A DNA stretch of 64,000 nt from Aliihoeflea sp. 40Bstr573 (GTDB lineage: Bacteria; Pseudomonadota; Alphaproteobacteria; Rhizobiales; Rhizobiaceae): assembly GCF_024105655.1 (NCBI RefSeq), contig NZ_JAAAMH010000003.1, positions 186,001 to 250,000 of the forward strand, in the 5' to 3' direction. A program made the translations under genes and the position numbers. This document shows positions 42,756-52,053 of the stretch, piece after piece (position 1 is the stretch's first letter; every line of letters starts with the position of its first letter). The notes beneath the pieces are model-generated. The model saw nothing but the letters and a program-made list of their open reading frames with translations, ran no database searches and had not been told where the DNA came from.

Positions 42756-43544
42756 TTACCTCATGTTCTGCGAGACGGTCGCCGCCATCTGGTCGGCGGT
42801 GGTGATGACCTTGGAGTTCATCTCGTAGCCGCGCTGGGCGTTGATCAACTCGGTGATTTCGCGAACCGGATCGACGTTGGAGCTTTCGAGATAGCCCTGG
42901 CTGATCGTGCCGAGGCCGGCGACGCCGGGAAGGCCCTGCACCGGATCGCCGGAGGCGGCGGTCTGGCGGAAGAGATTGTCGCCCAGCGGCGCGAGGCCGG
43001 CATCGTTGGCGAAGGCGACGAGGTTCAGCTGGCCGAGCTCGGCCGGCTCGTCCTGTCCGGGAATGCGGGCGAAGACCTGGCCCGAACCGTTGACCGTGAA
43101 GTCGAGCGCATTTTCCGGCACCACGATGTTGGGCAGGACGCGCATGCCCTGAACCGTCACCACCTCGCCCTCGGCGTTGAGGTTGAACGCGCCGGCACGT
43201 GTGTAGAGCACCTCGCCGTCCGGCCCCTCGATCTCGAACCAGCCGCCGCCCTGGATCGCGAGGTCATGCGTGTTGCCGGTGGTCGCGAGCGCGCCCTGCA
43301 TGTGAACGTTGCGCACGGCAGCCAGCTTGACGCCGAGGCCGAAGCTCGCGCCTTCCGGCACGACGCCGGTATCGGCGCGCGCGGGTACGCCCTGCAGGCG
43401 GTCGACCTGATAGAGCAGGTCGGTGAACTCTGCGCGGGCCCGCTTGAAGCCCGTCGTGTTGAGGTTTGCGATGTTGTTGGCGATGACTTCGAGATTGGCC
43501 TGCTGGGCCGTCATGCCCGTAGCCGCGATGGCGAGCGCTTTCAT
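42756..43544 (-). CDS. flgG: Distal rod protein FlgG
   Basis: This 262-residue distal rod subunit has the N-terminal motif [20 protein letters not shown], the [11 protein letters not shown] segment and C-terminal [19 protein letters not shown], all diagnostic of FlgG. It lies 13 bases downstream of fliE. Confidence 0.95.
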   Translation of the reverse strand: MKALAIAATGMTAQQANLEVIANNIANLNTTGFKRARAEFTDLLYQVDRLQGVPARADTGVVPEGASFGLGVKLAAVRNVHMQGALATTGNTHDLAIQGGGWFEIEGPDGEVLYTRAGAFNLNAEGEVVTVQGMRVLPNIVVPENALDFTVNGSGQVFARIPGQDEPAELGQLNLVAFANDAGLAPLGDNLFRQTAASGDPVQGLPGVAGLGTISQGYLESSNVDPVREITELINAQRGYEMNSKVITTADQMAATVSQNMR

Positions 43545-43557
43545 GGTGTCGTCTCCG

Positions 43558-43869
43558 TCAAATCTGCAAGCGGCTGATTTCGAGGTAGGAACTCACGATC
43601 TTGTCGCGGATCGCGATGGCTGCCTGGAGCGACTGTTCGGCGCTCATGACGGCGTCGACCACTTCGCGCGTCTCGAGACCGCCCTGCAGGCCCTCGAAGG
43701 ATGCCTGCTCGGCGGCCTGAAGCTTGCCGATGGTCGCCATGGCGGTGTCGCCCAGCGCATCCGCGAAGCTCTGGCCGATGGAGGGCGCCTGGGCGGGCTG
43801 CGCGAAATTGCTCTCGAAGGGCTTGGCGGCGCCTCCAATGTTCTGGAGGCCGGGTATCGCAGTCAGCAT
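43558..43869 (-). CDS. fliE: Rod-MS ring junction protein FliE
   Basis: This 103-residue helical protein has the FliE C-terminal signature ([21 protein letters not shown] and [12 protein letters not shown]). It joins the MS ring to the rod and is needed to start export. It overlaps the flgC stop by one base (TGATG). Confidence 0.92.
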   Translation of the reverse strand: MLTAIPGLQNIGGAAKPFESNFAQPAQAPSIGQSFADALGDTAMATIGKLQAAEQASFEGLQGGLETREVVDAVMSAEQSLQAAIAIRDKIVSSYLEISRLQI

Positions 43870-44285
43870 CAGGTGCTCCGCATCAGGTCGATTGTCATGG
43901 AGATGAGTTCGCGGGCCTGCTTGATGACCTGCAGGTTGGCGTCATAGCCGCGATTGGCCTCGCGCATGTCGGCCATCTCGATCAGCATGTTGACGTTCGG
44001 CATGCGCACATAGCCGTTCTCGTCGGCCGCCTCGTGGCCCGGCAAATATTCGAGCGGGAAGGCGGTCTGGTCGTTGGCGATCGAAGAGACGTTGACGAAC
44101 GAGCCGCCCGAGGTGCGGTCGAGCTCGGCGGCGAAGGTGATGGTCTTGCGCTGGAAGGGATCGGCGCCCGGCGTCGAGGCAGTCGACTGGGCGTTCGCCA
44201 TGTTTTCCGAGACGATGCGCAGCCGTTCTGACTGGGCGCCCAGTCCGGAGGCGGCGACCTTCATCGATGTGAGAAGCGGGTCCAT
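43869..44285 (-). CDS. flgC: Proximal rod protein FlgC
   Basis: This 138-residue proximal rod protein begins with the rod motif ([22 protein letters not shown]) given here as [19 protein letters not shown], and ends with the conserved [20 protein letters not shown]-type helix. It lies 4 bases after flgB and heads into fliE. Confidence 0.94.
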   Translation of the reverse strand: MDPLLTSMKVAASGLGAQSERLRIVSENMANAQSTASTPGADPFQRKTITFAAELDRTSGGSFVNVSSIANDQTAFPLEYLPGHEAADENGYVRMPNVNMLIEMADMREANRGYDANLQVIKQARELISMTIDLMRST

Positions 44286-44289
44286 TCGC

Positions 44290-44670
44290 TCAAGCCCTCG
44301 TCGTCATCAGATACATCCGGTGGAAGGCCTTCACGATGCCGGTGTTGAGCTCCAGCCCGCGGCGCACTTCGCCCGCCTTCATCAGCTCTTCCTCGATCGC
44401 GACCGTGTTCTTCGAGGGCACCTGGGCGCCCGCGGCCTCGTTCTCGCGGATCTGGAAATCCTGGCTGGTGGCGCCGAGCGAGACGTGGCTGGCGTGGGTC
44501 TGCTGCAACGAGACGCGCGTGTTCGACAGCACCTGCTCGAACGGCTCCACGTCCTTCGACGCATAGCCGGGCGTATGCACGTTTGCGATGTTGCCCGACA
44601 CGGCTGCCTGCCGGACTGAAAGCCACTTGGCCTGTTCGGAGGCCAGCGAGAACAGATTGACTGGTTGCAT
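44290..44670 (-). CDS. flgB: Proximal rod protein FlgB
   Basis: This 126-residue proximal rod protein has the N-terminal [20 protein letters not shown] and the C-terminal [17 protein letters not shown], both typical of FlgB. It is the first gene of the flgB-flgC-fliE-flgG-flgA-flgI-motE-flgH-fliL-fliP run, and lies 63 bases after an unknown membrane protein gene. Confidence 0.94.
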   Translation of the reverse strand: MQPVNLFSLASEQAKWLSVRQAAVSGNIANVHTPGYASKDVEPFEQVLSNTRVSLQQTHASHVSLGATSQDFQIRENEAAGAQVPSKNTVAIEEELMKAGEVRRGLELNTGIVKAFHRMYLMTTRA

Positions 44671-44733
44671 GGCATGTTCCTCGATCTTGCCGGGGAACCT
44701 AGCGGGTCAGTCTTGCGTCAGCCTTGCGGATGG

Positions 44734-45276
44734 TTACTCGACGGTTAAGACCGAGCCGTTCGAATTGACGAGGACCCATTTCCCCTCACGTTGCTCGATC
44801 TTCGAAACGCTCGTTCCATCGGGCAGCGTCGAGCCAGGCTGGACAACGAAGATGCCGCCATCGTCTTCGATCATGGCGCGCCCATTGGCGACGTGGACGA
44901 GGCGGTAGGCCGGCAGTTCACCGGGGAAGGGCTGCGGGGAAGCTGCCGCCTTGCGTGGCTCGTCCGCGCCGGTGGTGCCGGTGGCGAAAAGGTCGAGTTC
45001 CATCATCGGGAATTCGTCCGGCGTCATCGGCGACATGACGAGTGGCGGCTGAGCCGTCGAGGGCGCGAGACTGCCCGGTGTCATATTGCCGGAAAAGCGC
45101 ATCTCGCGAGGGCCGAACTGGTCCTGGTTCATGAAGACGTACCAGGGAAAGGCTGCGCAGGCGAAGGCGAGGCCGAGCCCGCCCGCCGTGATGACGAGGT
45201 CGCCCTTCGTCAGTCCGCGCCGATGCAGGAACCGTTTCCAGGCCGTGTCGTGAGTGTCAGTTTGCAGCGGCGGCAA
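44734..45276 (-). CDS. Conserved flagellar-cluster membrane protein, unknown function
   Basis: This 180-residue protein has one membrane helix (about residues 28-48, VITAGGLGLAFACAAFPWYVF), a Pro/Thr/Met-rich linker and a C-terminal domain of short strands (VANGRAMIEDDGGIFVVQPG and GKWVLVNSNGSVLTVE) that looks like a small beta barrel facing the periplasm. The TTG start at 45276 overlaps fliI by 20 bp but has AAGGAG at 7 bases. Genes in this place, between fliI and flgB, recur in rhizobia without known function. Confidence 0.7.
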   Translation of the reverse strand: MPPLQTDTHDTAWKRFLHRRGLTKGDLVITAGGLGLAFACAAFPWYVFMNQDQFGPREMRFSGNMTPGSLAPSTAQPPLVMSPMTPDEFPMMELDLFATGTTGADEPRKAAASPQPFPGELPAYRLVHVANGRAMIEDDGGIFVVQPGSTLPDGTSVSKIEQREGKWVLVNSNGSVLTVE

Positions 45277-46621
45277 CGGTTTGCTCCTTAGGCTTCAGGC
45301 CGGCGGCCAGATCGGCGAACGGGTCCTTCGATGGACCATCGTGCGGGGATTGGGCGAGGGCGGCGTAAACCAGCGGAACCTGGCGTACGGCCTGGTCGAG
45401 TTCGTGGTCGGCGCCCGGCTGGTAGCCGCCCAGAAGACGGATGTCGCGCGTGTCCTCGAAGCGGGCGATCAGCGCCTTCAGCATCGAAACCAGCTTGCGC
45501 TCCTCGGGAGTCCAGGCCTTTGAACTGAGGCGCGAGATCGAGGCAAGCGGATCGACGGGCGGGTAGCGGCCCTGTTCGGCGATGGAGCGTTCCAGCACGA
45601 CATGGCCGTCGAGAATGCCACGCGTGGCATCAGCGACCGGGTCATTGTGGTCGTCGCCGTCGATCAGGACGGACAGGATGGCGGTGATGGAGCCTTCACC
45701 AGCCGGACCGGGACCGGCGCGTTCGAGAAGCTTCGGCAGTTCGGTGAAGACCGAAGCCGGATAGCCGCGCGCGACCGGCGGCTCGCCGGCGGCGATCGCC
45801 ACCTCGCGCAAGGCGTGGGCATAGCGGGTGATGGAATCGAGGACGAGAAGGACGCGGTCGCCGCGGGCGCGGAAATATTCGGCGACGCTCATTGCCGTTT
45901 CGGGCGCGCGCCGGCGCATCATCGCGCTTTCGTCGCTGGTCGAGACGACTGCCACGGTCTTCTCGATCGCCCTGCCGATCGTGTCTTCCAGGAACTCGCG
46001 TACCTCGCGGCCGCGCTCGCCGATCAGCGCGACGACGACCGTGTCGAAAGCATCGGCATTGGCGAGCATGGCGAGCAGCGTCGACTTGCCGACGCCGGAG
46101 CCGGCAAAGACGCCCATGCGCTGGCCGTAGCAAAGGGGGGTGAAGATATCGATGACCTTGACACCGGTGCGGAACGGCTTGTCGACGCGCTGGCGCGACA
46201 TGGCGGCGGGCGCGGAGCGGGCCTTGTCCGACGTGCCGGGCGCGACCGGACCGAAGCCGTCGATCGGGCGGCAAAGCGCATCGATGGCGCGCCCGCGCCA
46301 CGAGATGTCGGGCGCAAGGCCGAGCGGGCCGACGATGGTCACCGTTTCCCCGACGCCGGCGTCCGCCGATCGGTCGAAGGGGGAGACCATGACGCCGGAC
46401 GAGGTGATCTGGACGACTTCGCCGAGCTTCAGCCCTGCGCGCGATCGCAGCTCCACGACGTCGCCAAGCCGCGCGGTGCGCGTCAGCCCGTCGACCATGA
46501 TGTGGGTGGCGGTGACTTCCGTCACGCGGCCCCCGGTGCGCACGAGCCCGTCCGCATCGGCAAAGCGCAGATGCAGCCGTTCGAGCGCTTCGAGCGCGGT
46601 CGGGACCGGGGTCGATCTCAT
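45257..46621 (-). CDS. fliI: Flagellar export ATPase FliI
   Basis: This 454-residue ATPase of the F1-beta type has Walker A at residues 172-181 (FAGSGVGKST), Walker B in RVLLVLDSITRYA, and FliI-specific RGYPASVFTELPKLLERAG. It powers or primes type III export from the cytoplasm with FliH and FliJ. It begins one base after the flgF stop and overlaps the next gene by 20 bp. Confidence 0.95.
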   Translation of the reverse strand: MRSTPVPTALEALERLHLRFADADGLVRTGGRVTEVTATHIMVDGLTRTARLGDVVELRSRAGLKLGEVVQITSSGVMVSPFDRSADAGVGETVTIVGPLGLAPDISWRGRAIDALCRPIDGFGPVAPGTSDKARSAPAAMSRQRVDKPFRTGVKVIDIFTPLCYGQRMGVFAGSGVGKSTLLAMLANADAFDTVVVALIGERGREVREFLEDTIGRAIEKTVAVVSTSDESAMMRRRAPETAMSVAEYFRARGDRVLLVLDSITRYAHALREVAIAAGEPPVARGYPASVFTELPKLLERAGPGPAGEGSITAILSVLIDGDDHNDPVADATRGILDGHVVLERSIAEQGRYPPVDPLASISRLSSKAWTPEERKLVSMLKALIARFEDTRDIRLLGGYQPGADHELDQAVRQVPLVYAALAQSPHDGPSKDPFADLAAGLKPKEQTVAAAAN

Positions 46622-46622
46622 C

Positions 46623-47342
46623 TTAGGCGCCCAGCGCCTTCACAGCTTCGTCGAGCGAGCTTTCGCTGTTGCGCGTCAGCGCGGCCATGTTCTCGAAGGC
46701 GCGCTGGACCTGGATCAGCCGCGTCATCTCGAGCACCGGGTCGACATTGGAGTTTTCGACAAAGCCCTGCATCACGCCGACGTCGATGCGGTCGACGACG
46801 GGCTGAGGCTCGGTCGGCGGCACGACGCCGGAATTGCCGTAGCGCACGAAATCGGCGCCTGGCGTGAACTCGAACAGGCCGATGCCGCCGACGAGATTGC
46901 CGCCCTGGCGGATGATTCCGTCGGCGGACACGACCGGTGGGCCGGCTTGGGGGTCAAGGAGGATCTCGGCGCCGCCGGCATCGACGACCGGATGGCCCTC
47001 GATCGAGACGAGCTGGCCGTTCGGCTGGATGCTGAAGCGGCCGTCGCGGGTCATGACCAGGCCCTGAGGTGTCTGGATGCCGAACCACGCATCGCCTTTG
47101 ACCGCCATATCGAGCGGATTGCCGGTTTCCTTCATGCCGCCCGATGCGGTCGAAAGGTAGGTCTCGCCGGTGGATACGAAGGACATCGCGCCCTTGCCCA
47201 TGCCCGAGACGAGGTCTTCGAACTTCACACCGGTGGCGCGAAAGCCGACCGTGCCGGCATTTGCGACATTGTCGGCGATGGTGGTGAGGCGCCGCTCGAG
47301 CGCGACCTGCGATGAAAGGGCGACGTAAAGTCCGGGCTGCAC
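46623..47342 (-). CDS. flgF: Proximal rod protein FlgF
   Basis: This 239-residue rod protein has QVALERRLTTIADNVANAGT at the N-terminus, the MAVKGDAWFGIQTP segment and C-terminal SNVDPVLEMTRLIQVQRAF. The start is a GTG at 47342 (QPGLYVALSS), with AGGA 7 bases upstream; a longer in-frame extension overlaps the DUF1217 gene and is rejected. It lies one base before fliI. Confidence 0.92.
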   Translation of the reverse strand: MQPGLYVALSSQVALERRLTTIADNVANAGTVGFRATGVKFEDLVSGMGKGAMSFVSTGETYLSTASGGMKETGNPLDMAVKGDAWFGIQTPQGLVMTRDGRFSIQPNGQLVSIEGHPVVDAGGAEILLDPQAGPPVVSADGIIRQGGNLVGGIGLFEFTPGADFVRYGNSGVVPPTEPQPVVDRIDVGVMQGFVENSNVDPVLEMTRLIQVQRAFENMAALTRNSESSLDEAVKALGA

Positions 47343-47350
47343 GGCGTATC

Positions 47351-48466
47351 CTAGCTTTTGAGGCGGGCGATGGTGAGAAGAACGTCTTGCGAGATGCCGA
47401 ACTCGGGCTGCTGGAACAGAACCAGCGCCGGGTTGCTCGTGGCTTGGGAGGGATTGTTCATTTCCCACATGGCGGCGAAGCGCGAGAGGAACTTGCCGAG
47501 CGCTTCGGGGTCCTTGAAATCCGCGAGGTCGAGGCGGCTTTCGAAGAACTTCACCTGCTTGTCGATGTCGGCCTGGGCGAAAGCGTCGGGAAGGCCGAGA
47601 GCGACTCGCACGACCTGCGCAAGCGCACGATCGCCCAGCACCTCGTACCAGTTGGAAATGCCGCCGGCCTTTCGCTCGAAATAGAGTGCGAGGCGCACGC
47701 CTTCGTTCTGGTTGCCGGCATCCTCCTCCAGCGTCTGGCGCATATAGCTGTCGACGGCGAGGTCGCCGGCCTTGGTGAAGGTCGTGGCGGCCTCGCCATA
47801 TTCCGCGAAGTTGTAGGCCTGCACGAAAGCGAGCAGCTTCGGCTCCTCGTCCTCGTCCTTGGCAAGCGAGGCGACGCCCTCGACCCCGCCGGCAAGAAGC
47901 CGGCGGATGAAATCCGGATCGTCGGCGCGGTCCTCGAGCCCGTAGGCGCGCGTCGCGTATTCAAAGAGACGTTCATTGGCGATCAGTCCCTCCGCCGAGG
48001 TGACGGACGGGATGGTCTGAAGATAATAGGCGGTCTCGGCCTGCTGCGTCTCGACCGGGATCAGGTCTCTCTTGGCGGCAAGAGCGTAAAGCTCGATCGC
48101 GCCCGTCTGTGCCGGGTTGTAGGTCGTCGCCCCCGCGCCGTGCCTGGCGAAATCGAACGCCTTGGCGAATTCGGCGTAACGCTTGTCGGTCAGCTTGTTG
48201 GCGAAGGCGTCAGGGTCCTCGACCCCTTCCTCCAGAACCTTGACCATGAAGGCCTTGGCAAACGCCATGTCCTGCAGGCCGAACGCCTTCATCGCATAGT
48301 TGAAGAGGCGATAGTCGTCGACGAATTCCTCGACGCTGGTGATCTTGCCGATATTGGCGAGGTAGTGCTCGGTCTCGCGCTGCACGACAGGCTGGGACTC
48401 GATGCGCGCCAGAGAGCGGTCGAGATTGCGCACGATGTTCTGGTAGGTCGCAAGCGTCCCGATCAC
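47351..48466 (-). CDS. DUF1217 flagellar protein
   Basis: This 371-residue alpha-helical protein is built from internal repeats of a VxxETxxYxxxIxxVxSxEexxxdxRLfxYAmxAfGL type (copies near residues 28-68 and 140-180). DUF1217 proteins occur only in alphaproteobacterial flagellar loci and their job is unknown. The start is a GTG at 48466 with GAGGGG at 8 bases. It is divergent from motA, with 156 bp between, and precedes flgF by 8 bases. A periplasmic or cytoplasmic place cannot be read; no signal peptide is seen. Confidence 0.85.
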   Translation of the reverse strand: MIGTLATYQNIVRNLDRSLARIESQPVVQRETEHYLANIGKITSVEEFVDDYRLFNYAMKAFGLQDMAFAKAFMVKVLEEGVEDPDAFANKLTDKRYAEFAKAFDFARHGAGATTYNPAQTGAIELYALAAKRDLIPVETQQAETAYYLQTIPSVTSAEGLIANERLFEYATRAYGLEDRADDPDFIRRLLAGGVEGVASLAKDEDEEPKLLAFVQAYNFAEYGEAATTFTKAGDLAVDSYMRQTLEEDAGNQNEGVRLALYFERKAGGISNWYEVLGDRALAQVVRVALGLPDAFAQADIDKQVKFFESRLDLADFKDPEALGKFLSRFAAMWEMNNPSQATSNPALVLFQQPEFGISQDVLLTIARLKS

Positions 48467-48622
48467 GGCCGAATCCCCTCGCCATCAAAAACTACCTGCG
48501 ACATAGCGCGAGCGGCTTGCGCGAAGCTGGCAAGGGCGCCGTTCAAGCCTCGCGCAAGCCGCGCGATCTAGACAGGCATACCGGGCCTTCCATGGGCCGG
48601 CCTTTGCATGGGAAGGATTGTC

Positions 48623-49501
48623 GTGGGCATTCTCATTGGTTTCGTTGTTATCTTCGGTTGCGTGCTGGGTGGATACATGGCCATGGGCGGCCATCTCGAC
48701 GTGCTCATGCAGCCTTGGGAACTGGTCATCATCGGCGGCGCCGGGGTCGGCACCTTCCTGATCGCCAACCCGCTTTCCACCGTGAAGGATGCCGGCAGGG
48801 CGACGATGGAGGCCATCAAGGGCGCGGTGCCCAAGGAGCAGGACTATCTGGAAGTCCTCGGGGTCCTGCATTCGCTGATGCGCGAATTGAAGACCAAATC
48901 GCGCAACGAAGTCGAGGCGCATATCGACAACCCCGAAGAATCCGCGATCTTCCAGGCCTATCCCACCGTTCTCAAGAACAAGGACCTGACCAACTTCATC
49001 TGCGACTATTGCCGCATCATCATCATCGGCAATGCGCGCCCGTTCGAGATCGAGGCGCTGATGGACGAGGAAATCCACACCATCCGCCACGACAAGCTGA
49101 AGTCCTACCACGCGCTGACGACTGTCGGCGACGCGTTCCCGGCGCTCGGCATCGTGGCCGCCGTGCTCGGCGTCATCAAGGCCATGGGCGCGATCGACCA
49201 GTCGCCGGAAATCCTGGGCGGACTCGTCGGCGCTGCGCTGGTCGGCACCTTTCTCGGCATCTTCCTGAACTACGCGGTGGTCGCGCCCATCGCGGCCAAG
49301 ATCAAGGTCGTGCGCGAGAAGAAGAACCGCCTCTACATCATCGTCAAGCAGACGCTGCTCGCCTACATGAACGGCTCTCTGCCGCAGGTGGCGCTCGAAT
49401 TCGGCCGCAAGACCATCTCGGCCTATGACCGGCCGACCATCGACGCGGTGGAGCAAAGCACTTTGAATATGGGTGGCGAAGCGTCCAAAAAGGCTGCCTA
49501 A
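48623..49501 (+). CDS. motA: Flagellar stator protein MotA
   Basis: This 292-residue stator protein has four helices (about residues 2-20, 32-50, 168-188 and 198-222) and a cytoplasmic loop of charged residues that contacts FliG. Rhizobial MotA hallmarks are [30 protein letters not shown] and [20 protein letters not shown]. The GTG at 48623 with GGAAGG at 6 bases gives the usual N-terminus; an in-frame ATG five codons upstream covers the ribosome binding site. It begins the plus-strand operon with fliM, fliN, fliG and flhB. Confidence 0.94.
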   Translation: MGILIGFVVIFGCVLGGYMAMGGHLDVLMQPWELVIIGGAGVGTFLIANPLSTVKDAGRATMEAIKGAVPKEQDYLEVLGVLHSLMRELKTKSRNEVEAHIDNPEESAIFQAYPTVLKNKDLTNFICDYCRIIIIGNARPFEIEALMDEEIHTIRHDKLKSYHALTTVGDAFPALGIVAAVLGVIKAMGAIDQSPEILGGLVGAALVGTFLGIFLNYAVVAPIAAKIKVVREKKNRLYIIVKQTLLAYMNGSLPQVALEFGRKTISAYDRPTIDAVEQSTLNMGGEASKKAA

Positions 49502-49531
49502 TCTGCAAGTGATTCTCGGCAAGGTCCAGCA

Positions 49532-50470
49532 ATGCCCGTAACAGCACCGTCAGCGCCCGCGCGCAGCCCGATCGTCGAACGTCTCGTCGGCGAAACGGGC
49601 GAGCCGCAGCGCGTTTCGGGGGCGGCGCGGGCCCTTGCCACGCGGGTTATCCCCCGGATTCTCGCTGATATCGAGGAGCTTGTTTCCTTTCCGCTGGAGA
49701 TGGAAGTCGACGGCGTCGACGTCGTGCGTTTCGGCGAAGCGAAGCCCAAGCGGGCGCAGTTCGAGGCGATGTCGATCGTACCGTCAAAGTCCTCGCCAGA
49801 TGCGCTCGCCATTCTCGCGGGCGCCGATCTCGTCGGTCTCCTGGTGGGAGCCGTCTTCGGCGGTGATCCCGACGTGCCGGCCGAGCCGATCACCCGCAAA
49901 CCATCGCCGATCGAGCTCCAACTCGTCGGCTCGCTGTTCAACAGCATCGCCAAGGCCTTCAACGGCTCGGGCGAACGCGCGCTCGACCTGCGATTTCCAA
50001 TCAACGCGCCGGTGAGCGGGGCCGATCTCGACAAGCTCGTGCTGCGGGACGGGCCGGGGGTGAAGATCACCTTCCGTCTATCCTCATCCGCCGGCTTCGG
50101 GACGCTGTCGGTGACCATGCCGCAGCGCGTCCTCCTTTCGCAGCGCGGCGACGCCACGCAGGCCGCTGCACCTGAAATCGCCACGCCCGGCGCCTGGAAG
50201 GCGCGGTTCGGCGAAGAGGTGATGCGCTCCAGCGTGGCGCTGGAGGCAACCATTCCGCTGTCGAAGATGACGCTCACCGAACTGACGCAGCTCAGGGTGG
50301 GCCAGGTGATAGAATTTCCGCAGGATGCGCAGGCGAACACGCGCCTGTCAGCCCGGCGCAAGACTGTGTTCGTATGCGAGTTCGGTAAGCTCGGGAATCA
50401 TTTCACCGTCCGTGTCCGCCATCCCTATGATGCGGGCAAGGAGTTCATGGACGGCCTGATCTCGGGCTAA
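49532..50470 (+). CDS. fliM: C-ring switch protein FliM
   Basis: This 312-residue protein shows a central CheC-like domain (residues about 35-210) and a C-terminal SpoA domain (SKMTLTELTQLRVGQVIEFP, then VFVCEFGKLGNHFTVRV). Rhizobial FliM is divergent and lacks the clear N-terminal CheY-binding helix of enteric FliM; here the N-terminus is a Pro/Ala-rich stretch. It lies 30 bases after motA and before fliN. Confidence 0.85.
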   Translation: MPVTAPSAPARSPIVERLVGETGEPQRVSGAARALATRVIPRILADIEELVSFPLEMEVDGVDVVRFGEAKPKRAQFEAMSIVPSKSSPDALAILAGADLVGLLVGAVFGGDPDVPAEPITRKPSPIELQLVGSLFNSIAKAFNGSGERALDLRFPINAPVSGADLDKLVLRDGPGVKITFRLSSSAGFGTLSVTMPQRVLLSQRGDATQAAAPEIATPGAWKARFGEEVMRSSVALEATIPLSKMTLTELTQLRVGQVIEFPQDAQANTRLSARRKTVFVCEFGKLGNHFTVRVRHPYDAGKEFMDGLISG

Positions 50471-50490
50471 CGGATTTGACTGGGGACGAC

Positions 50491-50919
50491 ATGACCAAGG
50501 CACAGGCGGCGACGCCCGAAGACATCGAGGAAGAGCAGCTCAACCGGGCGATCGACGAATTGCGCGGCGTGCTCAAGGATGACGATGGCGGTTCCGAACC
50601 GGGAAAGATCGCAGGCGGTGCCAGGCCGACCGCTGCTTCCTCGAACGGCAATCTGGGCGAGCCGGCCGGCAATTCGATCATCATGAACATTCCCGTCGAC
50701 GTGCAGATCGTGCTCGGCTCGACCGAGATGCCCGTTTCCGAGCTGATGGCGCTGCAAAAGGGCTCGACCGTTGCGCTCGACAGGCGCATCGGCGAGCCGG
50801 TCGACATCGTCGTCAACGGCCGCAAGATCGCGTCGGGCGAGATCACCGTGCTTGAAGACGATCCGTCGCGCTTCGGTGTGAAGCTGACGCAGATCGTGGA
50901 TACGACCAAGCAAGGCTGA
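50491..50919 (+). CDS. fliN: C-ring switch protein FliN
   Basis: This 142-residue protein has an acidic, variable N-terminus and a C-terminal SpoA domain (IPVDVQIVLGSTEMPVSELM and DRRIGEPVDIVVNGRKIASG), which with FliM forms the lower C ring. ATG 50491 follows TGGGGA. Its stop overlaps the fliG start by one base. Confidence 0.94.
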   Translation: MTKAQAATPEDIEEEQLNRAIDELRGVLKDDDGGSEPGKIAGGARPTAASSNGNLGEPAGNSIIMNIPVDVQIVLGSTEMPVSELMALQKGSTVALDRRIGEPVDIVVNGRKIASGEITVLEDDPSRFGVKLTQIVDTTKQG

Positions 50920-51971
50920 TGAAACACGCCAACGCCCCCGCAGAGGACCCGCGCAGCTCCGCCCATGCGGCGACGCAAGGGCTGTCGAAGGCGCAGAAGG
51001 CAGCCGCGATCCTCGTGGCGATGGGCAAGCCGTCCGCCGGCAAGCTCCTCAAATTCTTCAAGCAGGAAGAGCTGAAGGCGCTGATCGAGGCGGCGCGGAT
51101 GCTGCAGACCATATCGCAAGGCGAACTCGAGCGCATCGTGGCCGAGTTCGAAAGCGAGTTCACCGAGGGCGCGGGTCTGCTCGATTCGTCCGACCAGATG
51201 AACAGCCTCCTGAGCGACGCCTTCTCGCAGGACGAGGTCGACGTCATCATGGGGCGCGGCAAGCCGGGCGCCGTCATCGATACAGCGCCATCGATCTGGG
51301 CGAAGCTCGACGACATGGACCCGACGCGCGTCAACCAGCTTCTTGCCGAAGAACACCCGCAGACGATCGCTGTCATCCTCACCGCCATGAAGCCGCCGGC
51401 CGCCGCCAAGGTGGTTCTGACCTTCGAAAAGGCCGAGCGCAGCGACATCATCCGGCGGATGCTGGCACTGAACACGATCCAGCCGGCGGCGCATAAGCTG
51501 ATCGAAGGCCAGTTGGAAAGCCGCATCGCCGAGCAGTCGAAGTCGAAGAATGTCGGCGCGGCGCAGGCGCGCGTGGCAAGTCTCCTGAACGAACTCGACA
51601 AGTCCGAGCTCGACGAGGTGATGTCCGATCTTGAGGCGTCGGGACAGACCGACGTCGCGGCGCTGCGCTCGCGTCTGTTTTCCTTCGACGACATTCTCAA
51701 GCTCGATCAGAAATCGCGCGTGGCGCTCTTCGACGGATTGTCGACGGAAATCGTCACGCTCGCGCTGCGCGAAAGCGACGGTACGCTGCGCGAGGCGGTG
51801 CTGTCGGCGATCGGCGCGCGCTCGCGGCGCATGATCGAATCCGAGCTTTCGGCACCTGCCGACGTCAATCTCGATGCGATCATGAATGCGAGGAAGGCGA
51901 TCGCCTCGACCGCGCTCAGGCTTTCGGCAGACGGCGTCGTCGAACTGCCGGCGCTCGACACTGCGGCCTGA
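50919..51971 (+). CDS. fliG: C-ring rotor protein FliG
   Basis: This 350-residue rotor protein has three domains. FliG-N has LSKAQKAAAILVAMG; FliG-M includes the EHPQTIAVIL motif; FliG-C (about 225-340) has the charged torque helix with FFDDILKLDQ-type sequence, here FSFDDILKLDQKSRVALF. It contacts FliF above and MotA loops at the rim. It follows fliN by TGATG overlap. Confidence 0.93.
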   Translation: MKHANAPAEDPRSSAHAATQGLSKAQKAAAILVAMGKPSAGKLLKFFKQEELKALIEAARMLQTISQGELERIVAEFESEFTEGAGLLDSSDQMNSLLSDAFSQDEVDVIMGRGKPGAVIDTAPSIWAKLDDMDPTRVNQLLAEEHPQTIAVILTAMKPPAAAKVVLTFEKAERSDIIRRMLALNTIQPAAHKLIEGQLESRIAEQSKSKNVGAAQARVASLLNELDKSELDEVMSDLEASGQTDVAALRSRLFSFDDILKLDQKSRVALFDGLSTEIVTLALRESDGTLREAVLSAIGARSRRMIESELSAPADVNLDAIMNARKAIASTALRLSADGVVELPALDTAA

Positions 51972-52053
51972 GCCGGCTTCTGCGCCGCCTGCCCGTTTCC
52001 GGCTCACCCGTGATCGCATCTCGACAATGTCCTCGATCAGAAGCACCTGACAG

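Noticed and set aside
46140-47315. A plus-strand frame of 391 codons across fliI and flgF
   Set aside because: It runs opposite two clear flagellar genes and changes composition midway, as shadows do.
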